DNA of 63,017 nucleotides from Glycomyces tritici (lineage in GTDB: Bacteria; Actinomycetota; Actinomycetes; Mycobacteriales; Micromonosporaceae): positions 1-63,017 of the forward strand of contig NZ_JAUEMJ010000016.1 in NCBI RefSeq assembly GCF_030403505.1, written 5' to 3'. The position numbers and the translations under genes were made by a program. The first letter of the stretch is position 1. Each line of letters begins with the position of its first letter. Below, piece by piece: positions 52,615 through 61,498 of this stretch. The notes below the pieces were generated by a model, which worked only from the letters and a program-made list of their open reading frames with translations, did no database searches and was not told the origin of the DNA.

Positions 52615-53019
52615 ATGTTCGGTGAGGACGCCATCGCCCAGCAACTGGCGGAAGCCCGCTCGAAACTGGACGTCGTCAGGCAGACGCAGCAGGACCACCA
52701 GGTCCCCCCGGTCACCGCCGAGGCGGCCGACGGGCGCATCAAATTGACCCTAGGCGCGAACGGCCGCGTCGAGCGCTTCGAGTTCACGGAGGTGCGGGTC
52801 CTCAAGGAAGGCACCGAGTTCCTCGAAGAAGAGCTCCGCAACGTCGTCAACGCGGCCCTCGACGCCCGCGCCGAGTCCCTCGGCCACGACACCGCCGCGC
52901 CCGACCTCGAAGCCATCGGCGAGGCCGTCGCCAAGATCCAGGACCAGGGCATCGCCCAGATGCGGGCCATGAGCACCCAGATCAGCGCCGTGATGAAGAA
53001 ACTGCAGGGAGGGGCCTGA
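52615..53019 (+). CDS. YbaB/EbfC-family protein heading the toxin island
   Basis: 134 residues from ATG 52615 (GGAGG five bases upstream). Same fold plan as the 3109-3468 protein: coiled N-terminal helix, beta core DGRIKLTLGANGRVERFEF, then a long helix EFLEEELRNVVNAALDARAESL. One base separates it from the next gene, so it is co-translated with the secretion genes. Confidence 0.85.
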   Translation: MFGEDAIAQQLAEARSKLDVVRQTQQDHQVPPVTAEAADGRIKLTLGANGRVERFEFTEVRVLKEGTEFLEEELRNVVNAALDARAESLGHDTAAPDLEAIGEAVAKIQDQGIAQMRAMSTQISAVMKKLQGGA

Positions 53020-53020
53020 C

Positions 53021-53344
53021 ATGGTGGTGCAACTCGACCTCGACTCGATCCGGGAGGGCGCGGAAGCGCTCGACGCCGCCACCGAGGCGGTCCAAGGCCT
53101 CTTCGACGAGTTCAAATCCGCCGTCGAAGGGCTCACCGACTCCTTCGGCGGGGACATGATCGGCTCGCTCCTGGACCTCGCGCACCAGGTGTGCATGGAG
53201 GCCCTCATGGAGTGCATCGAGACGAACATCGAAGACCTCCTCGACTACGCCGTCAACCTCCGCGAGATGGCCGACAACCACGAGACCGCCGACAGCGAGG
53301 CCGCGCGCATCTTCCGCGAGCTCCTCGCCGAACTCGGCCTCTGA
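53021..53344 (+). CDS. small EspC/WXG100-like protein
   Basis: 107 residues, acidic and helical, VVQLDLDSIREGAEALDAAT then LREMADNHETADSEAARIFREL. It corresponds in size and position to the 2772-3104 product. Likely a type VII partner protein or chaperone for the delivery module encoded next. Confidence 0.72.
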   Translation: MVVQLDLDSIREGAEALDAATEAVQGLFDEFKSAVEGLTDSFGGDMIGSLLDLAHQVCMEALMECIETNIEDLLDYAVNLREMADNHETADSEAARIFRELLAELGL

Positions 53345-53423
53345 CGACCCCCGCCCGGCCGCCGCCACCGGCCGCGCCCTCCCATCACCCTTCGCGTTCC
53401 TCCCCTTACGAAGGAGACCCAAA

Positions 53424-53918
53424 GTGGGTATGTCACTGCCCTCCGAACTCACGAGCCTGCTCTCCATGCTCGGCTACGACTGGCCCGAATCGGACGAGAC
53501 GAAGCTGTTCGACCTCGGCGACACCTGGACCAGACTGTCCGACCAGATCACCGGCGCGATCGACCAGCTCGAGGACGCCGCCCGCACCGTCACCGACAAC
53601 AACATCAGCAAGGACATCGAGGCCTTCCGCTCCGAGTGGGAGGACGGCGAGTCCGCGGTGCGCAACATCGCCGACATCGGCGAGCCCTCGAACATCATCA
53701 GCATCGGCCTCATGATCGCCGCCGGCGTCGTGCTCGCGCTGAAGCTCCAGATGATCGTCCAGCTCGTCACCCTCGCCATTCAGATCGCACAGGCCATCGC
53801 CACCGCCGTGGTCACCTTCGGCGCCTCGCTCCTGGAGATCCCGATCTTCAAGATGATCACCTCGATGCTCATCGACCAGCTGCTCAACATGGCGATCGAG
53901 GCGGTGCTCAATGGCTAG
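53424..53918 (+). CDS. WXG-like delivery module with hydrophobic C-terminal half
   Basis: 164 residues from GTG 53424 (AAGGAG seven bases upstream). Residues 1-85 are helical with a W-x-x-G turn (FRSEWEDGESAV). Residues about 90-160 are strongly hydrophobic (ISIGLMIAAGVVLALKLQMI, AIQIAQAIATAVVTFG, MITSMLIDQLLNMAIEAV). This is the N-terminal architecture of polymorphic type VII toxins, but the toxin domain is in the next gene, which starts 8 bases before this stop. Confidence 0.75.
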   Translation: MGMSLPSELTSLLSMLGYDWPESDETKLFDLGDTWTRLSDQITGAIDQLEDAARTVTDNNISKDIEAFRSEWEDGESAVRNIADIGEPSNIISIGLMIAAGVVLALKLQMIVQLVTLAIQIAQAIATAVVTFGASLLEIPIFKMITSMLIDQLLNMAIEAVLNG

Positions 53919-54453
53919 GGCACGCACCCGGGCCGCCCGCAAGACGGTCTCCAAGGGCGCCAAGATCATCTCGGCGATCATCGACAACCCGCGCTTCTTC
54001 CGCGCGGGCAAGGGCCGCGGCGTCAAACCCAAGGTCGTCACCATCAAGTTCGACTCGAAGATGAGCAAGAAGGACTTCCGCACGAAGGCCGACTCCCTCC
54101 GCCGCCTCAGCCGCGAGGGCCAGCTCCGCAAGACCCCCGTGAAACGCGATCCGCAGATCACCCGCAACTACCGCGGCGCGACCATCCGCAAGCTCGCCGG
54201 CCAGCACCGGGGCAACCGCGCCGAGCAGCGGCGCATCGCCCAGAAGTTCAGCGGGCGCACCTCGGCCAGCCGAGCCGGCGACGGACTCGACCCCGACCAC
54301 GTGCACGAATTGCAGCTGGGCGGGCGCGACCACGCTGATAACCTCCGCTGGATGGACGCCTACACGAACCGCACGATCGGCTCCCAGATAGCCGGGCAGC
54401 TCAGGGGCGTCCCCGACGGCACACCCGTCATCATCAGAGTCATCGGGTACTGA
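53911..54453 (+). CDS. HNH-like polymorphic toxin domain protein
   Basis: 180 residues. The first 110 are highly basic (about one third Arg/Lys). The C-terminal 55 carry the pattern DPDHVHELQLGGRDHADNL (residues 127-145) and YTNRTIGSQI (151-160), typical of a nuclease toxin of the HNH/endonuclease VII type with D129-H130, N144 and N153 as likely key residues. It is followed by immunity-type genes. Its ATG lies within the previous gene's last codons, so the two are coupled. Antibacterial nuclease role is inferred. Confidence 0.78.
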   Translation: MARARTRAARKTVSKGAKIISAIIDNPRFFRAGKGRGVKPKVVTIKFDSKMSKKDFRTKADSLRRLSREGQLRKTPVKRDPQITRNYRGATIRKLAGQHRGNRAEQRRIAQKFSGRTSASRAGDGLDPDHVHELQLGGRDHADNLRWMDAYTNRTIGSQIAGQLRGVPDGTPVIIRVIGY

Positions 54454-54467
54454 AAGGACAGTCCGGG

Positions 54468-54995
54468 ATGGAACTCGCCGAGAAGGTCGCGCTCGTCCGC
54501 CCCCGCATGGGGGAGCTCGAGCGCAACGGCTGGGCCCACGAGCTCGGCGAACCCGCGGAGGTCGAAGGCCTGCCGCCCGCGCTCGCGGACCTGTACCGGG
54601 TCTTCGACGGCCTGAGCACCCGCATGGGCCTCATCGACCTCTTCGCGGCCGACGACGTCCTGGCCGAACTCGACAAGCGGGGGACGGGGGATCTGCACGA
54701 CCCCGTCCCGCAGCTCCTCCAGTTCGGCAACGTCTGCTACAGCTTCGCGCTCTGCACCGACATCGCCTCCGGCGCAGTGCACCTGGTCGACGCGGACGCC
54801 CTCGTCGAAGCGGTCGAGCAGGGCGTGTCCCTCTCGACCGCACCGCTCGCGCCGAGTCCGGTCGCGTTCGCCGACGCGTTCCTGTTCGGCTCGCGCTACC
54901 GGGAGCTGATCGAGCTCGCGGGCGGTTACCAGACCACTGAGGACGAGGAGGAGGACGAGTGGCGCCTCCTCATCGAGGAGCTCGGCTTCGCCTGA
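54468..54995 (+). CDS. SUKH/SMI1-KNR4-like immunity protein
   Basis: 175 residues, acidic. SUKH features: LPPALADLYRVFDGLSTRMG near residue 36, YSFALCTDIASGAVHLVDAD, and a tail with EDEEEDEW. It starts 14 bases after the toxin stop and probably neutralises the toxin by charge-mediated binding. Confidence 0.82.
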   Translation: MELAEKVALVRPRMGELERNGWAHELGEPAEVEGLPPALADLYRVFDGLSTRMGLIDLFAADDVLAELDKRGTGDLHDPVPQLLQFGNVCYSFALCTDIASGAVHLVDADALVEAVEQGVSLSTAPLAPSPVAFADAFLFGSRYRELIELAGGYQTTEDEEEDEWRLLIEELGFA

Positions 54996-55060
54996 CCCCG
55001 GTACCCGTCCCCCGCCCCCGTCTCCCGCCACCGAAAGACCCCTGACCTGAGGAGGACCGC

Positions 55061-55582
55061 ATGCCCGCGGCAGCGAAGTACCAAGCACTGTGGACCGAAG
55101 ACGAACTGATCCCGTACCCGCGCGAGGCGTGGCTGGCCGACGGCTTCCCCGCCGCCGCCCTCCCCGAGGGCGACGAGGTCCCCCTGGACGTCGAGGTCGT
55201 CTACACCGCCTTCCTCCCCGGCAGCCCCGGCCTGTACGACACGGTCAGCCTCGGCACCGAGGACGGCAAGGTCGACGTGCGCCTCGTCGTGATCGGCGCG
55301 GTGGAGGACGACAAGAACCTCCTGTACGTGCTCGACCCCGCCAGCGGCGAGATCCTCCAGCTGGACCAGGCGAACCCGCGCGATGTCCAGGCCGTGAACT
55401 CCAACTACCGTTGCTTCGTCGAGTTCCTCTACCACTTCCAGCAGTTCGTGAACGCCGACGAGGGCAAGGAGGGCCGCGCCGCCCGCGCCGCCTCCCTCCG
55501 CGAGATCCTGATCCGCCTGGACCCCAACGCCTTCGCGGCAGGGGCCTGGTGGCCGCTGGTCTTCGACCAGCTCACCGCCTGA
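55061..55582 (+). CDS. SUKH-4 immunity protein
   Basis: 173 residues behind AGGAGGA. SUKH-4 pattern: LIPYPREAWLADGFPAAALP, VVYTAFLPG, LVVIGAVEDDKNLLYVLDPA, NSNYRCFVEFLYHFQQFVNA. Homologous over its length to the 58308 gene. The last 119 bases are part of a 162-bp tandem triplication that repeats the protein's C-terminus twice more downstream without start codons. Confidence 0.85.
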   Translation: MPAAAKYQALWTEDELIPYPREAWLADGFPAAALPEGDEVPLDVEVVYTAFLPGSPGLYDTVSLGTEDGKVDVRLVVIGAVEDDKNLLYVLDPASGEILQLDQANPRDVQAVNSNYRCFVEFLYHFQQFVNADEGKEGRAARAASLREILIRLDPNAFAAGAWWPLVFDQLTA

Positions 55583-55949
55583 TCTCGCAGCGACCGACGA
55601 AGACCGAATGCCGGACGGGCCGACCGCAAGGAGGGCCGCGCCGCCCGCGCCGCCTCCCTTCGCGAGATCCTGATCCGCCTGGACCCCAACGCCTTCGCGG
55701 CAGGGGCCTGGTGGCCGCTGGTCTTCGACCAGCTCACCGCCTGATCTCGCAGCGACCGACGAAGACCGAATGCCGGACGGGCCGACCGCAAGGAGGGCCG
55801 CGCCGCCCGCGCCGCCTCCCTTCGCGAGATCCTGATCCGCCTGGACCCCAACGCCTTCGCGGCAGGGGCCTGGTGGCCGCTGGTCTTCGACCAGCTCACC
55901 GCCTGATCTCGCAGCGACCGACGAAGACCGAATGCCGGACGGGCCGACC
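55464..55949 (+). repeat. three tandem 162-bp units of the SUKH-4 gene end
   Basis: Units 55464-55625, 55626-55787 and 55788-55949. Units 2 and 3 appear identical; unit 1 differs at one base (CCTCCG against CCTTCG). Each carries the last 39 codons of the immunity gene, its stop and 43 bases of trailer. All begin GCAAGG, and the same GCAAGG occurs in the terminator hairpin after unit 3, marking the recombination point. 162 is a multiple of three, but stop codons separate the units. Confidence 0.92.
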
Positions 55950-55966
55950 GCAAGGTCGGCCCGTCC
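55937..55966 (+). terminator. terminator of the immunity gene
   Basis: GGACGGGCCGACC GCAA GGTCGGCCCGTCC: 13-bp stem with GCAA loop. Only its left arm is present in units 1 and 2 of the repeat. Confidence 0.8.
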
Positions 55967-56125
55967 GCTCGTCCGGGCCGGTCTGCGAAAGCTGTGATCG
56001 GTAGGCCGTTGCGACGCGCGATGCTGGCGAAGCCCCCGCTCACCGTGGCAGGGGACGCGCCCCCGCAATGCGGGTCGCGCCGTCACCGGCCGCCCGCACG
56101 GCGGCGGAACACGAGGAGGTCCGCG

Positions 56126-57004
56126 ATGAGCACAATGGACCCAGCGGCCGTGCGGCGCGCGAAGCGGCGGCAGCGGGCAGGGGATCGGCGCTTCCTCGCC
56201 TGGGCGGTCGTCGTCGCAACGGTCATGACCGGGTGCGCCGTCTTGCTCGGCCTCGCCATCGGGGCGACCGCAGACATGTTGCGGCACTCGATCATCGACA
56301 GCGTCTTCGACGACCGGCTGCCGTTCCCGACGTTCTGGGGCGGCGGCACGCTCGGGTACCTCTGGACCCTCGGCACGGCCGGTACCCTCTTCGGCTCCAT
56401 TGCGGCGTCGTGGCTGCTCGACACCTACCGGAGCGGGGAGCGGCAGCCACGGATCCTGGCGGCCCTGGCGGTCTGCGCGGTCGCCGCCGCCGTCGTGGCG
56501 GACGCGCCGACCTGGCTGGAACCGCTCGAAGTCGGGATCAGGCTGGATCCGGTGTTCCATGAGGACACTGCCTGGAGCGTCTTCGGATGGATCGCCTACT
56601 ACGCGGATGTCTGGCTGCCCGGGATCGCCGTGGTCATCGCCGGTCTCGTCGTGGCCCATTCGATCAGCCACTACCGCAGCCTGCGGCGCCAGATCGCCGA
56701 CCGCTCCCGCCTGCTCATGGAGGGCCGCCGCACCGCGGGCGCGGTCACCGGGGTGGAGCTGCGCACCGCGACGAACGACCAGGGGCAGCGATCGATCGTC
56801 GGCGCCGAGGTCACGGTGCGGTTCACCGACACCCACGGCGTCGAACGGTGGGTGACCCGCTTCATCCGAGGCCGGTCCGGAGTACCGACCACGGCTTTCT
56901 CGGAGGTGCTGTTCGATCCGCGGCGGCCGGGTGACGACCACCTGATCTTCGTCGCGTTCCATCCCGACCCGGCCCCGCCGGAGTGGATCGGCGCGGATCT
57001 CTGA
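56126..57004 (+). CDS. membrane protein with DUF3592-like domain
   Basis: 292 residues from ATG 56126 (GAGGAGG upstream). Four membrane helices in the first 190 residues (FLAWAVVVATVMTGCAVLLG; TFWGGGTLGYLWTLG region; ILAALAVCAVAAAVVA; VWLPGIAVVIAGLVVAH). A C-terminal domain follows with GAVTGVELRTATND and VTVRFTDTHGVERWVTRF. Unknown function; accessory gene of the island. Confidence 0.75.
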   Translation: MSTMDPAAVRRAKRRQRAGDRRFLAWAVVVATVMTGCAVLLGLAIGATADMLRHSIIDSVFDDRLPFPTFWGGGTLGYLWTLGTAGTLFGSIAASWLLDTYRSGERQPRILAALAVCAVAAAVVADAPTWLEPLEVGIRLDPVFHEDTAWSVFGWIAYYADVWLPGIAVVIAGLVVAHSISHYRSLRRQIADRSRLLMEGRRTAGAVTGVELRTATNDQGQRSIVGAEVTVRFTDTHGVERWVTRFIRGRSGVPTTAFSEVLFDPRRPGDDHLIFVAFHPDPAPPEWIGADL

Positions 57005-57023
57005 ACCACTGCGGCGCAGGGGA

Positions 57024-57410
57024 TCACGACGTCCAGTTTCGCGGGCGGGCGATCTCCATCGTCTCGGGCGCTGCACCGTGCAGGTCCCGGTAGGCGGCCA
57101 CGATTTCGTCCTTCACGTCTTCCCCGGCTTGGAGGCGGACCAGGAACGGCACCAGCCAGTGCAGCTCTGCCGCATCGAATTCCATGTTGAAGGAGGGATT
57201 CAGCTCGCCCCGCGTCTCGTCGATCAGGATCGAGAGGCGAACCAGCCCGCCCGCGTTCACCACATGCGGGCCGATCGAGAACGCGGTGATCGAGTCCGCA
57301 CCGTCCGGGTACAACGCCACTTCGACAGGGTGCGGGTAGTGCCCGGAGGGCGTGCGGGCGAGCACGAGAAAGCGCAGGGGATCAGGAGCCCGTTTCTTGT
57401 TCTTGGCCAT
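57024..57410 (-). CDS. hypothetical protein
   Basis: 128 residues, mixed composition: FLVLARTPSGHYPHPVEVAL, FNMEFDAAELHWLVPFLVRL. A basic N-terminus and an acidic middle. No family recognised. Leftward, convergent with the preceding membrane protein gene; the next 182 bp hold no gene. Confidence 0.7.
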   Translation of the reverse strand: MAKNKKRAPDPLRFLVLARTPSGHYPHPVEVALYPDGADSITAFSIGPHVVNAGGLVRLSILIDETRGELNPSFNMEFDAAELHWLVPFLVRLQAGEDVKDEIVAAYRDLHGAAPETMEIARPRNWTS

Positions 57411-57592
57411 TCGCCCATCACATCACGCCGGGCCGACAGCCCTGTCCGGGCAGCTCGCGAGACGCATAGACCACCAGGCAAGAGAAAGCGGGCCGTACAG
57501 AGCTGCGCTCCGCCGGCCCGTCGACTCACGGCCTCTTCCACCCGCACCGCCGATACGGGCGCTGTCGCCGCGATCTTCGCGGAACTCTCCAC

Positions 57593-57997
57593 CTACTGCG
57601 GATGCGGCGTCACCGGCCCGCCGGGCAGCGGCCGACCCGGTTCGGGATCGCCGGGCTCGGGGTAGGGCCGCATCGGGTCGGGCTGGTTCGGGTCCGGGTA
57701 CGGCCGCGTCGGATCACCGGGCTCCGGATACGGCCGCATGGGGTCGGGCATGTTCGGATCTGGGATCGGCTGGGCAGGGTCGGGCCTGTTCGGCTCGCCC
57801 GGCACGGGGCGGTCCGGCACTGGATTGTCCTGATCGCCCGCGATCTGCGGCTCGTCCCCGCCGATCTCCTGCTGAAGCGGAGTGCCCCGGCGCTCCTCCT
57901 CAGGGGTCAGGCCGAAGTGCTCGCCCCGGTAGTCCTCCGCGTCCCCGCCACCGTCGCGGGTGCGGTCGCCGTCGTGAGCCGTGTGTCGTTCAGACAT
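57593..57997 (-). CDS. proline/aspartate-rich repeat protein
   Basis: 134 residues. The first 55 are acidic and polar; from about residue 60 it consists of repeats built on NxPDPxRPYPxPGDP. Probably disordered; composition recalls actinobacterial Pro-rich tail proteins. No function can be inferred. Confidence 0.62.
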   Translation of the reverse strand: MSERHTAHDGDRTRDGGGDAEDYRGEHFGLTPEEERRGTPLQQEIGGDEPQIAGDQDNPVPDRPVPGEPNRPDPAQPIPDPNMPDPMRPYPEPGDPTRPYPDPNQPDPMRPYPEPGDPEPGRPLPGGPVTPHPQ

Positions 57998-58307
57998 GTC
58001 TCCCCCTCTGCTTCGAATCGAAGGGGTACCCGGTTCGGCGACCGGTCATACCGGAACGAAGCGCGCCGTCCTGCGAAGGTCTCCTGCCGTGTTCACCTGG
58101 CTCGGCAGGCCCCGAGCGGGCAGATCGACCCTCTGCGCGCGGTACCGGGCCGCCACCGCGTCGCGCCATGCCGGCCACGGCTCGAGGGAGTCCGACGAGG
58201 CGGCGTTCATCCACGGCACGGTGATCGACGCCGACGGCGGACGCACCGGCGTGGCAGTCCTGCCCGCCTGACCGTTCAGGAGGGCGGCCAGAGCGCCGGC
58301 CCGCAGG
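57998..58307. other. intergenic region, no convincing gene
   Basis: 310 bp. A rightward frame ending at 58271 could encode a short protein ending FIHGTVIDADGGRTGVAVLP, resembling the tail of a short-chain dehydrogenase (a decayed fragment), but the start is lacking. Confidence 0.35.
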
Positions 58308-58841
58308 TCAGCGCTTCGAGCCCAGCTGGATGAGGGCGACGTTCCACCACGACTCGCGGTCCTCGAGCGCCGCCGGGTCGATGGCGTTCATCGTGGCGCG
58401 CAAGGCCTTCGCTCGCTTGGCGCGGCCCAGGCCGCCCGTGTCCGCGTCGATGAAGAGCGCGAAGTGGTACAGGAACTCGGCGAACGCCTTGAACGTCGAG
58501 TTCACCAGCTCCAGCGTCCCGTCCCCGACGCCCAGGAGCAGGACCTGCCCGTTGTCGGTGTCGAGGCAGAACAGCATGTCGTCCCGCTCCTCGGGGACCG
58601 CGCCGATCACGGCCAGCGCGAGCGTCCCGTCAGGGCCCATCTCCAGGTTGATCAGGCTGTACAGGTCGAACTGCGCGCCTTCGAGGTACGCGGTGAAGAC
58701 CGCGGACATGTCGAGCGGCAGGAAGTCCACCGCCGGGTAGGTCGCTGCGGGCGCGGCGAACTCCTCCATCCAGTGCCGCCGCGGGTACGGGATGGTGTTG
58801 TCAGGCTCCCAGGCCTTCAGAAAAGCGTCGCTGTCGGTCAC
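58308..58841 (-). CDS. SUKH-4 immunity protein, orphan copy
   Basis: 177 residues. It aligns with the 55061 product: TIPYPRRHWMEEFAAPAATYP, VFTAYLEG, AVIGAVPEERDDMLFCLD, NSTFKAFAEFLYHFALFIDAD. No toxin gene is adjacent, so it is an orphan immunity gene, a common trait of polymorphic toxin loci. Confidence 0.83.
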   Translation of the reverse strand: MTDSDAFLKAWEPDNTIPYPRRHWMEEFAAPAATYPAVDFLPLDMSAVFTAYLEGAQFDLYSLINLEMGPDGTLALAVIGAVPEERDDMLFCLDTDNGQVLLLGVGDGTLELVNSTFKAFAEFLYHFALFIDADTGGLGRAKRAKALRATMNAIDPAALEDRESWWNVALIQLGSKR

Positions 58842-58979
58842 GGTGCTTCCTCACAGGGGATCGGGGCGCTCGCCGGGATGAGGTGATTTCGAGCGGGTAA
58901 GCGTACCAAGGGTCGGTGTCCCACCACGGCTCGTCGCCGGTCGCTGCGGGCGCACCGCGCTTCGGGGAGGACGCCGCGG

Positions 58980-59423
58980 TCAGAAGAGCCCAGCGACGGC
59001 GGCGACGACGAACAGGACCAGGATCACGAGGACGCCGATCGCGATGTACAGGAAGATATGCGGATTGATCGCGATCAGGATCAGCGCCAGCACCACCGCG
59101 ACGGCGGCCGAGACGCCGACGATCTTCCACTTCTGCGAGCCCGCGTCCGCACTGTCGCGCAACTGCTGATTGACCTTCGACAACGGCTGCGCGGGCATGA
59201 CCGCGGTCGGCTCCAGCCCGGCCTCCGCGAACCCAGGGGGCGGCAGCTGCTGCAGGTCAGACAACAGGATGTCCAGCTCGGAATAGACCTTCGCCTGCAT
59301 GGCGGCGTCCACGCGCTCCTGGTACTCGAGCACGTCGAGGCGGCCCTCCTCGACCGCCTCCCGCAGCCGCTCCATCACGACCTGCCGGTCGGACTCTGAC
59401 GCACGCATCTGATCGCGGTCCAT
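58980..59423 (-). CDS. DUF1707/SHOCT-like membrane protein
   Basis: 147 residues from ATG 59423 (GGAGG upstream). N-terminal DUF1707 pattern [37 protein letters not shown], then two membrane helices ([40 protein letters not shown]). Usually membrane-associated regulators; function unknown. Confidence 0.88.
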   Translation of the reverse strand: MDRDQMRASESDRQVVMERLREAVEEGRLDVLEYQERVDAAMQAKVYSELDILLSDLQQLPPPGFAEAGLEPTAVMPAQPLSKVNQQLRDSADAGSQKWKIVGVSAAVAVVLALILIAINPHIFLYIAIGVLVILVLFVVAAVAGLF

Positions 59424-59590
59424 TCGGCGACACCTCCATAGTCGGATGCTCCTCAAGGATGCCAGCACCCCGCAACCCACGCCAGGGAAACCTCCCCGCC
59501 GCGCTCCTCGCCCCCATCCTCCCGCACGACTCGCCGGCTCCACCGCGGCAGACCCTTCCCCGATCGCCCGGAAGCTGCGACGATGGGACC

Positions 59591-60733
59591 GTGAGCGAAC
59601 GGGAGCAACTGATCGTCGGCGTCGGCGCCGGCACCGAGACCACCGACATGGTGCTCAACATCGGCCCGCAGCACCCGTCCACCCACGGCGTGCTGCGACT
59701 GCGGCTGCGCGTCGACGGCGAACGCGTCACCGAATGCGAACCGATCATCGGGTACATGCACCGCGGCGCCGAGAAACTCTACGAAGTGCGCGACTTCCGC
59801 CAGATCATGCTCCTCGCCAACCGCCACGACTGGCTCTCCGCGTTCTCCTCCGAACTCGGCGTCGCCCTCGCCGCCGAACGCCTCGCCGGCATCGAAGTCC
59901 CCGAACGCGCCACCTGGCTGCGCATGGCCCTCGCCGAGATGAACCGAGTGCTCAACCACCTCATGTTCCTCGGCTCGTACCCGCTCGAAATCGGCGCGAT
60001 CACCCCGATGTTCTACGCCTTCACCGAACGCGAACGCCTCCAGGAGGTCTTCGAGGAGGCCAGCGGCGGACGCATCCACTACATGTACAACTGCGTCGGC
60101 GGCCTCAAAGCCGACGTCCCCTCAGGCTGGGAGGGACGCGCGCACCGCGCCCTCGACGAGGTCGAGCACGGCATGGTCCGGCTCGACAAGCTCCTGCGTC
60201 ACAACGAGATCTTCGCGGCCCGCACCAAAGGCGTCGGCGTGCTCGACCCCGCCGCGGCCGCCGCCTACGGCGTGACCGGCCCGGTCGCGCGCGCCAGCGG
60301 CCTCGACTTCGACCTGCGCCGCGACGAGCCGTACCTGGCGTACGACCAGCTCGACGTCCCGGTCGTGCTGCGCACCGAGGGCGACTGCTACGCGCGCTTC
60401 ATCTGCCTGCTCGACCAGGTCGCCGTCTCGATCTCACTTGCGCGCCAATGCCTTGAGCAGGCGTCGCTCACCGGCGGGCCGGTGCACTCGAAGCAGCCGA
60501 AGATCTTCAAGCCGCCCGCGGGCGAGACGTACGTGTGGACCGAGAACCCCTTGGGCGCCAACGGGTACTACCTGGTGAGCCGGGGCGAGAAGACGCCTTG
60601 GCGGCTGAAGCTGCGCACCGCGTCCTACGCGAACGTGCAGGCGCTGGCGACGCTGATGACCGGCTGCCTGATCCCGGACATGATCGCGATCCTCGGCTCG
60701 ATGTTCTTCGTGGTCGGCGACATCGACAAGTGA
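59591..60733 (+). CDS. nuoD2: NADH-quinone oxidoreductase subunit D-like protein, standalone
   Basis: 380 residues from GTG 59591. 49-kDa subunit of complex [49 protein letters not shown] at the end. The gene is not next to other nuo genes, as for the extra nuoD2 of streptomycetes. It may act in a partial complex or a non-respiratory role. The longer frame from 59459 lacks coding character. Confidence 0.9.
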   Translation: MSEREQLIVGVGAGTETTDMVLNIGPQHPSTHGVLRLRLRVDGERVTECEPIIGYMHRGAEKLYEVRDFRQIMLLANRHDWLSAFSSELGVALAAERLAGIEVPERATWLRMALAEMNRVLNHLMFLGSYPLEIGAITPMFYAFTERERLQEVFEEASGGRIHYMYNCVGGLKADVPSGWEGRAHRALDEVEHGMVRLDKLLRHNEIFAARTKGVGVLDPAAAAAYGVTGPVARASGLDFDLRRDEPYLAYDQLDVPVVLRTEGDCYARFICLLDQVAVSISLARQCLEQASLTGGPVHSKQPKIFKPPAGETYVWTENPLGANGYYLVSRGEKTPWRLKLRTASYANVQALATLMTGCLIPDMIAILGSMFFVVGDIDK

Positions 60734-60760
60734 GCGGGCAGGGCCGAGCAGCGGTGGGGC

Positions 60761-61408
60761 TCAGGTGCAGCCGCCGGTGGTCTCGTGGACGCGCATGGGC
60801 TGGGCGTCGACCTGCTCGGTCCAGCTGGTGAGGGTCTCGCCGCCGGGGCAGTCGATCGAGCCGTAGTCCCAGGCGTCGGTCGCTTCGGCCGGGGGCTCGG
60901 GCGTGAACGACCCGAGGGGCGCCTCCAGTGGCCTGCAGCCGCTGATCGCTTGCACTGCCACGGGTTCGGCCCAGCGGTCGCCCGGGGGGTCGGCGGCGGG
61001 CGCGTTGACGCGCACGCCGATGAAATCCTGGGTCGTGCCCGACCACGAGGCGCCGTCGGGATCACTGGTCAAGGAGCGCAGGGCGAACCGTGCCGCCAGC
61101 GCCTCCACGTGCTCGACCGTGGCGCCCGAGACCTGGAGGGTCCGTTCGAGCGACAGGCCCTGGCGCACCGGCGTCACGTCGCACGCCTCCCAGGTCAGCG
61201 GGCCCACCGCGAGGACCGCCGCGCCGGTGAAGACCGCCGCCGCCTCGCCGACCGCGGCGTCGAGCAGCTCGCGGGCTCCGGCCGCGTCGACCTGCTCGCG
61301 CACGGTCGCGCGCGAGCCCGCGAAGGCGACCGCGACGAGCAGCACCGCCCACACGACGACCGCGATGCGCAGGCGGCGCCGCCACCGCTCCGAGAGGTTC
61401 GAGAACAC
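60761..61408 (-). CDS. exported hypothetical protein
   Basis: 215 residues. Basic N-terminus and one membrane helix at about 14-30 (LRIAVVVWAVLLVAVAFAG), then an extracytoplasmic domain with two or three Cys (WEACDVTPV, SGCRPLEAP, IDCPGGE, GGCT). Probably secreted or anchored, disulfide-bonded. No family recognised. Confidence 0.75.
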   Translation of the reverse strand: MFSNLSERWRRRLRIAVVVWAVLLVAVAFAGSRATVREQVDAAGARELLDAAVGEAAAVFTGAAVLAVGPLTWEACDVTPVRQGLSLERTLQVSGATVEHVEALAARFALRSLTSDPDGASWSGTTQDFIGVRVNAPAADPPGDRWAEPVAVQAISGCRPLEAPLGSFTPEPPAEATDAWDYGSIDCPGGETLTSWTEQVDAQPMRVHETTGGCT

Positions 61409-61463
61409 GGGACAAGTCTGCCCTACGCCTTCGGTGAGATGCCGATCACAATCTGCGATCCGA

Positions 61464-61490
61464 TGTCACACTCTTGAACCATGTCCCGTC
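61464..61490 (+). promoter_or_regulatory. ECF41-type promoter
   Basis: TGTCACA (61464-61470), 16-base spacer, CGTC (61487-61490): the consensus of ECF41 sigma factor target promoters, immediately upstream of an ECF41 gene. It points to autoregulation and sets the sigma start at ATG 61499, since the -10 lies over the first codons of the longer frame. Confidence 0.8.
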
Positions 61491-61498
61491 CTCCTCGC

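Noticed and set aside
55464..55949. CRISPR or integron cassette array
   Set aside because: Units are direct copies of one gene end with no spacers or attC-like sites.
54926..57076. 716-codon leftward frame with repeated SFRRPARTSG-like blocks
   Set aside because: Repetition comes from the 162-bp triplication read antisense; no coding signals.
57981..58271. Rightward small gene ending in a dehydrogenase-like tail
   Set aside because: No start with ribosome site and most of the frame is not protein-like; kept only as a note in the gap entry.
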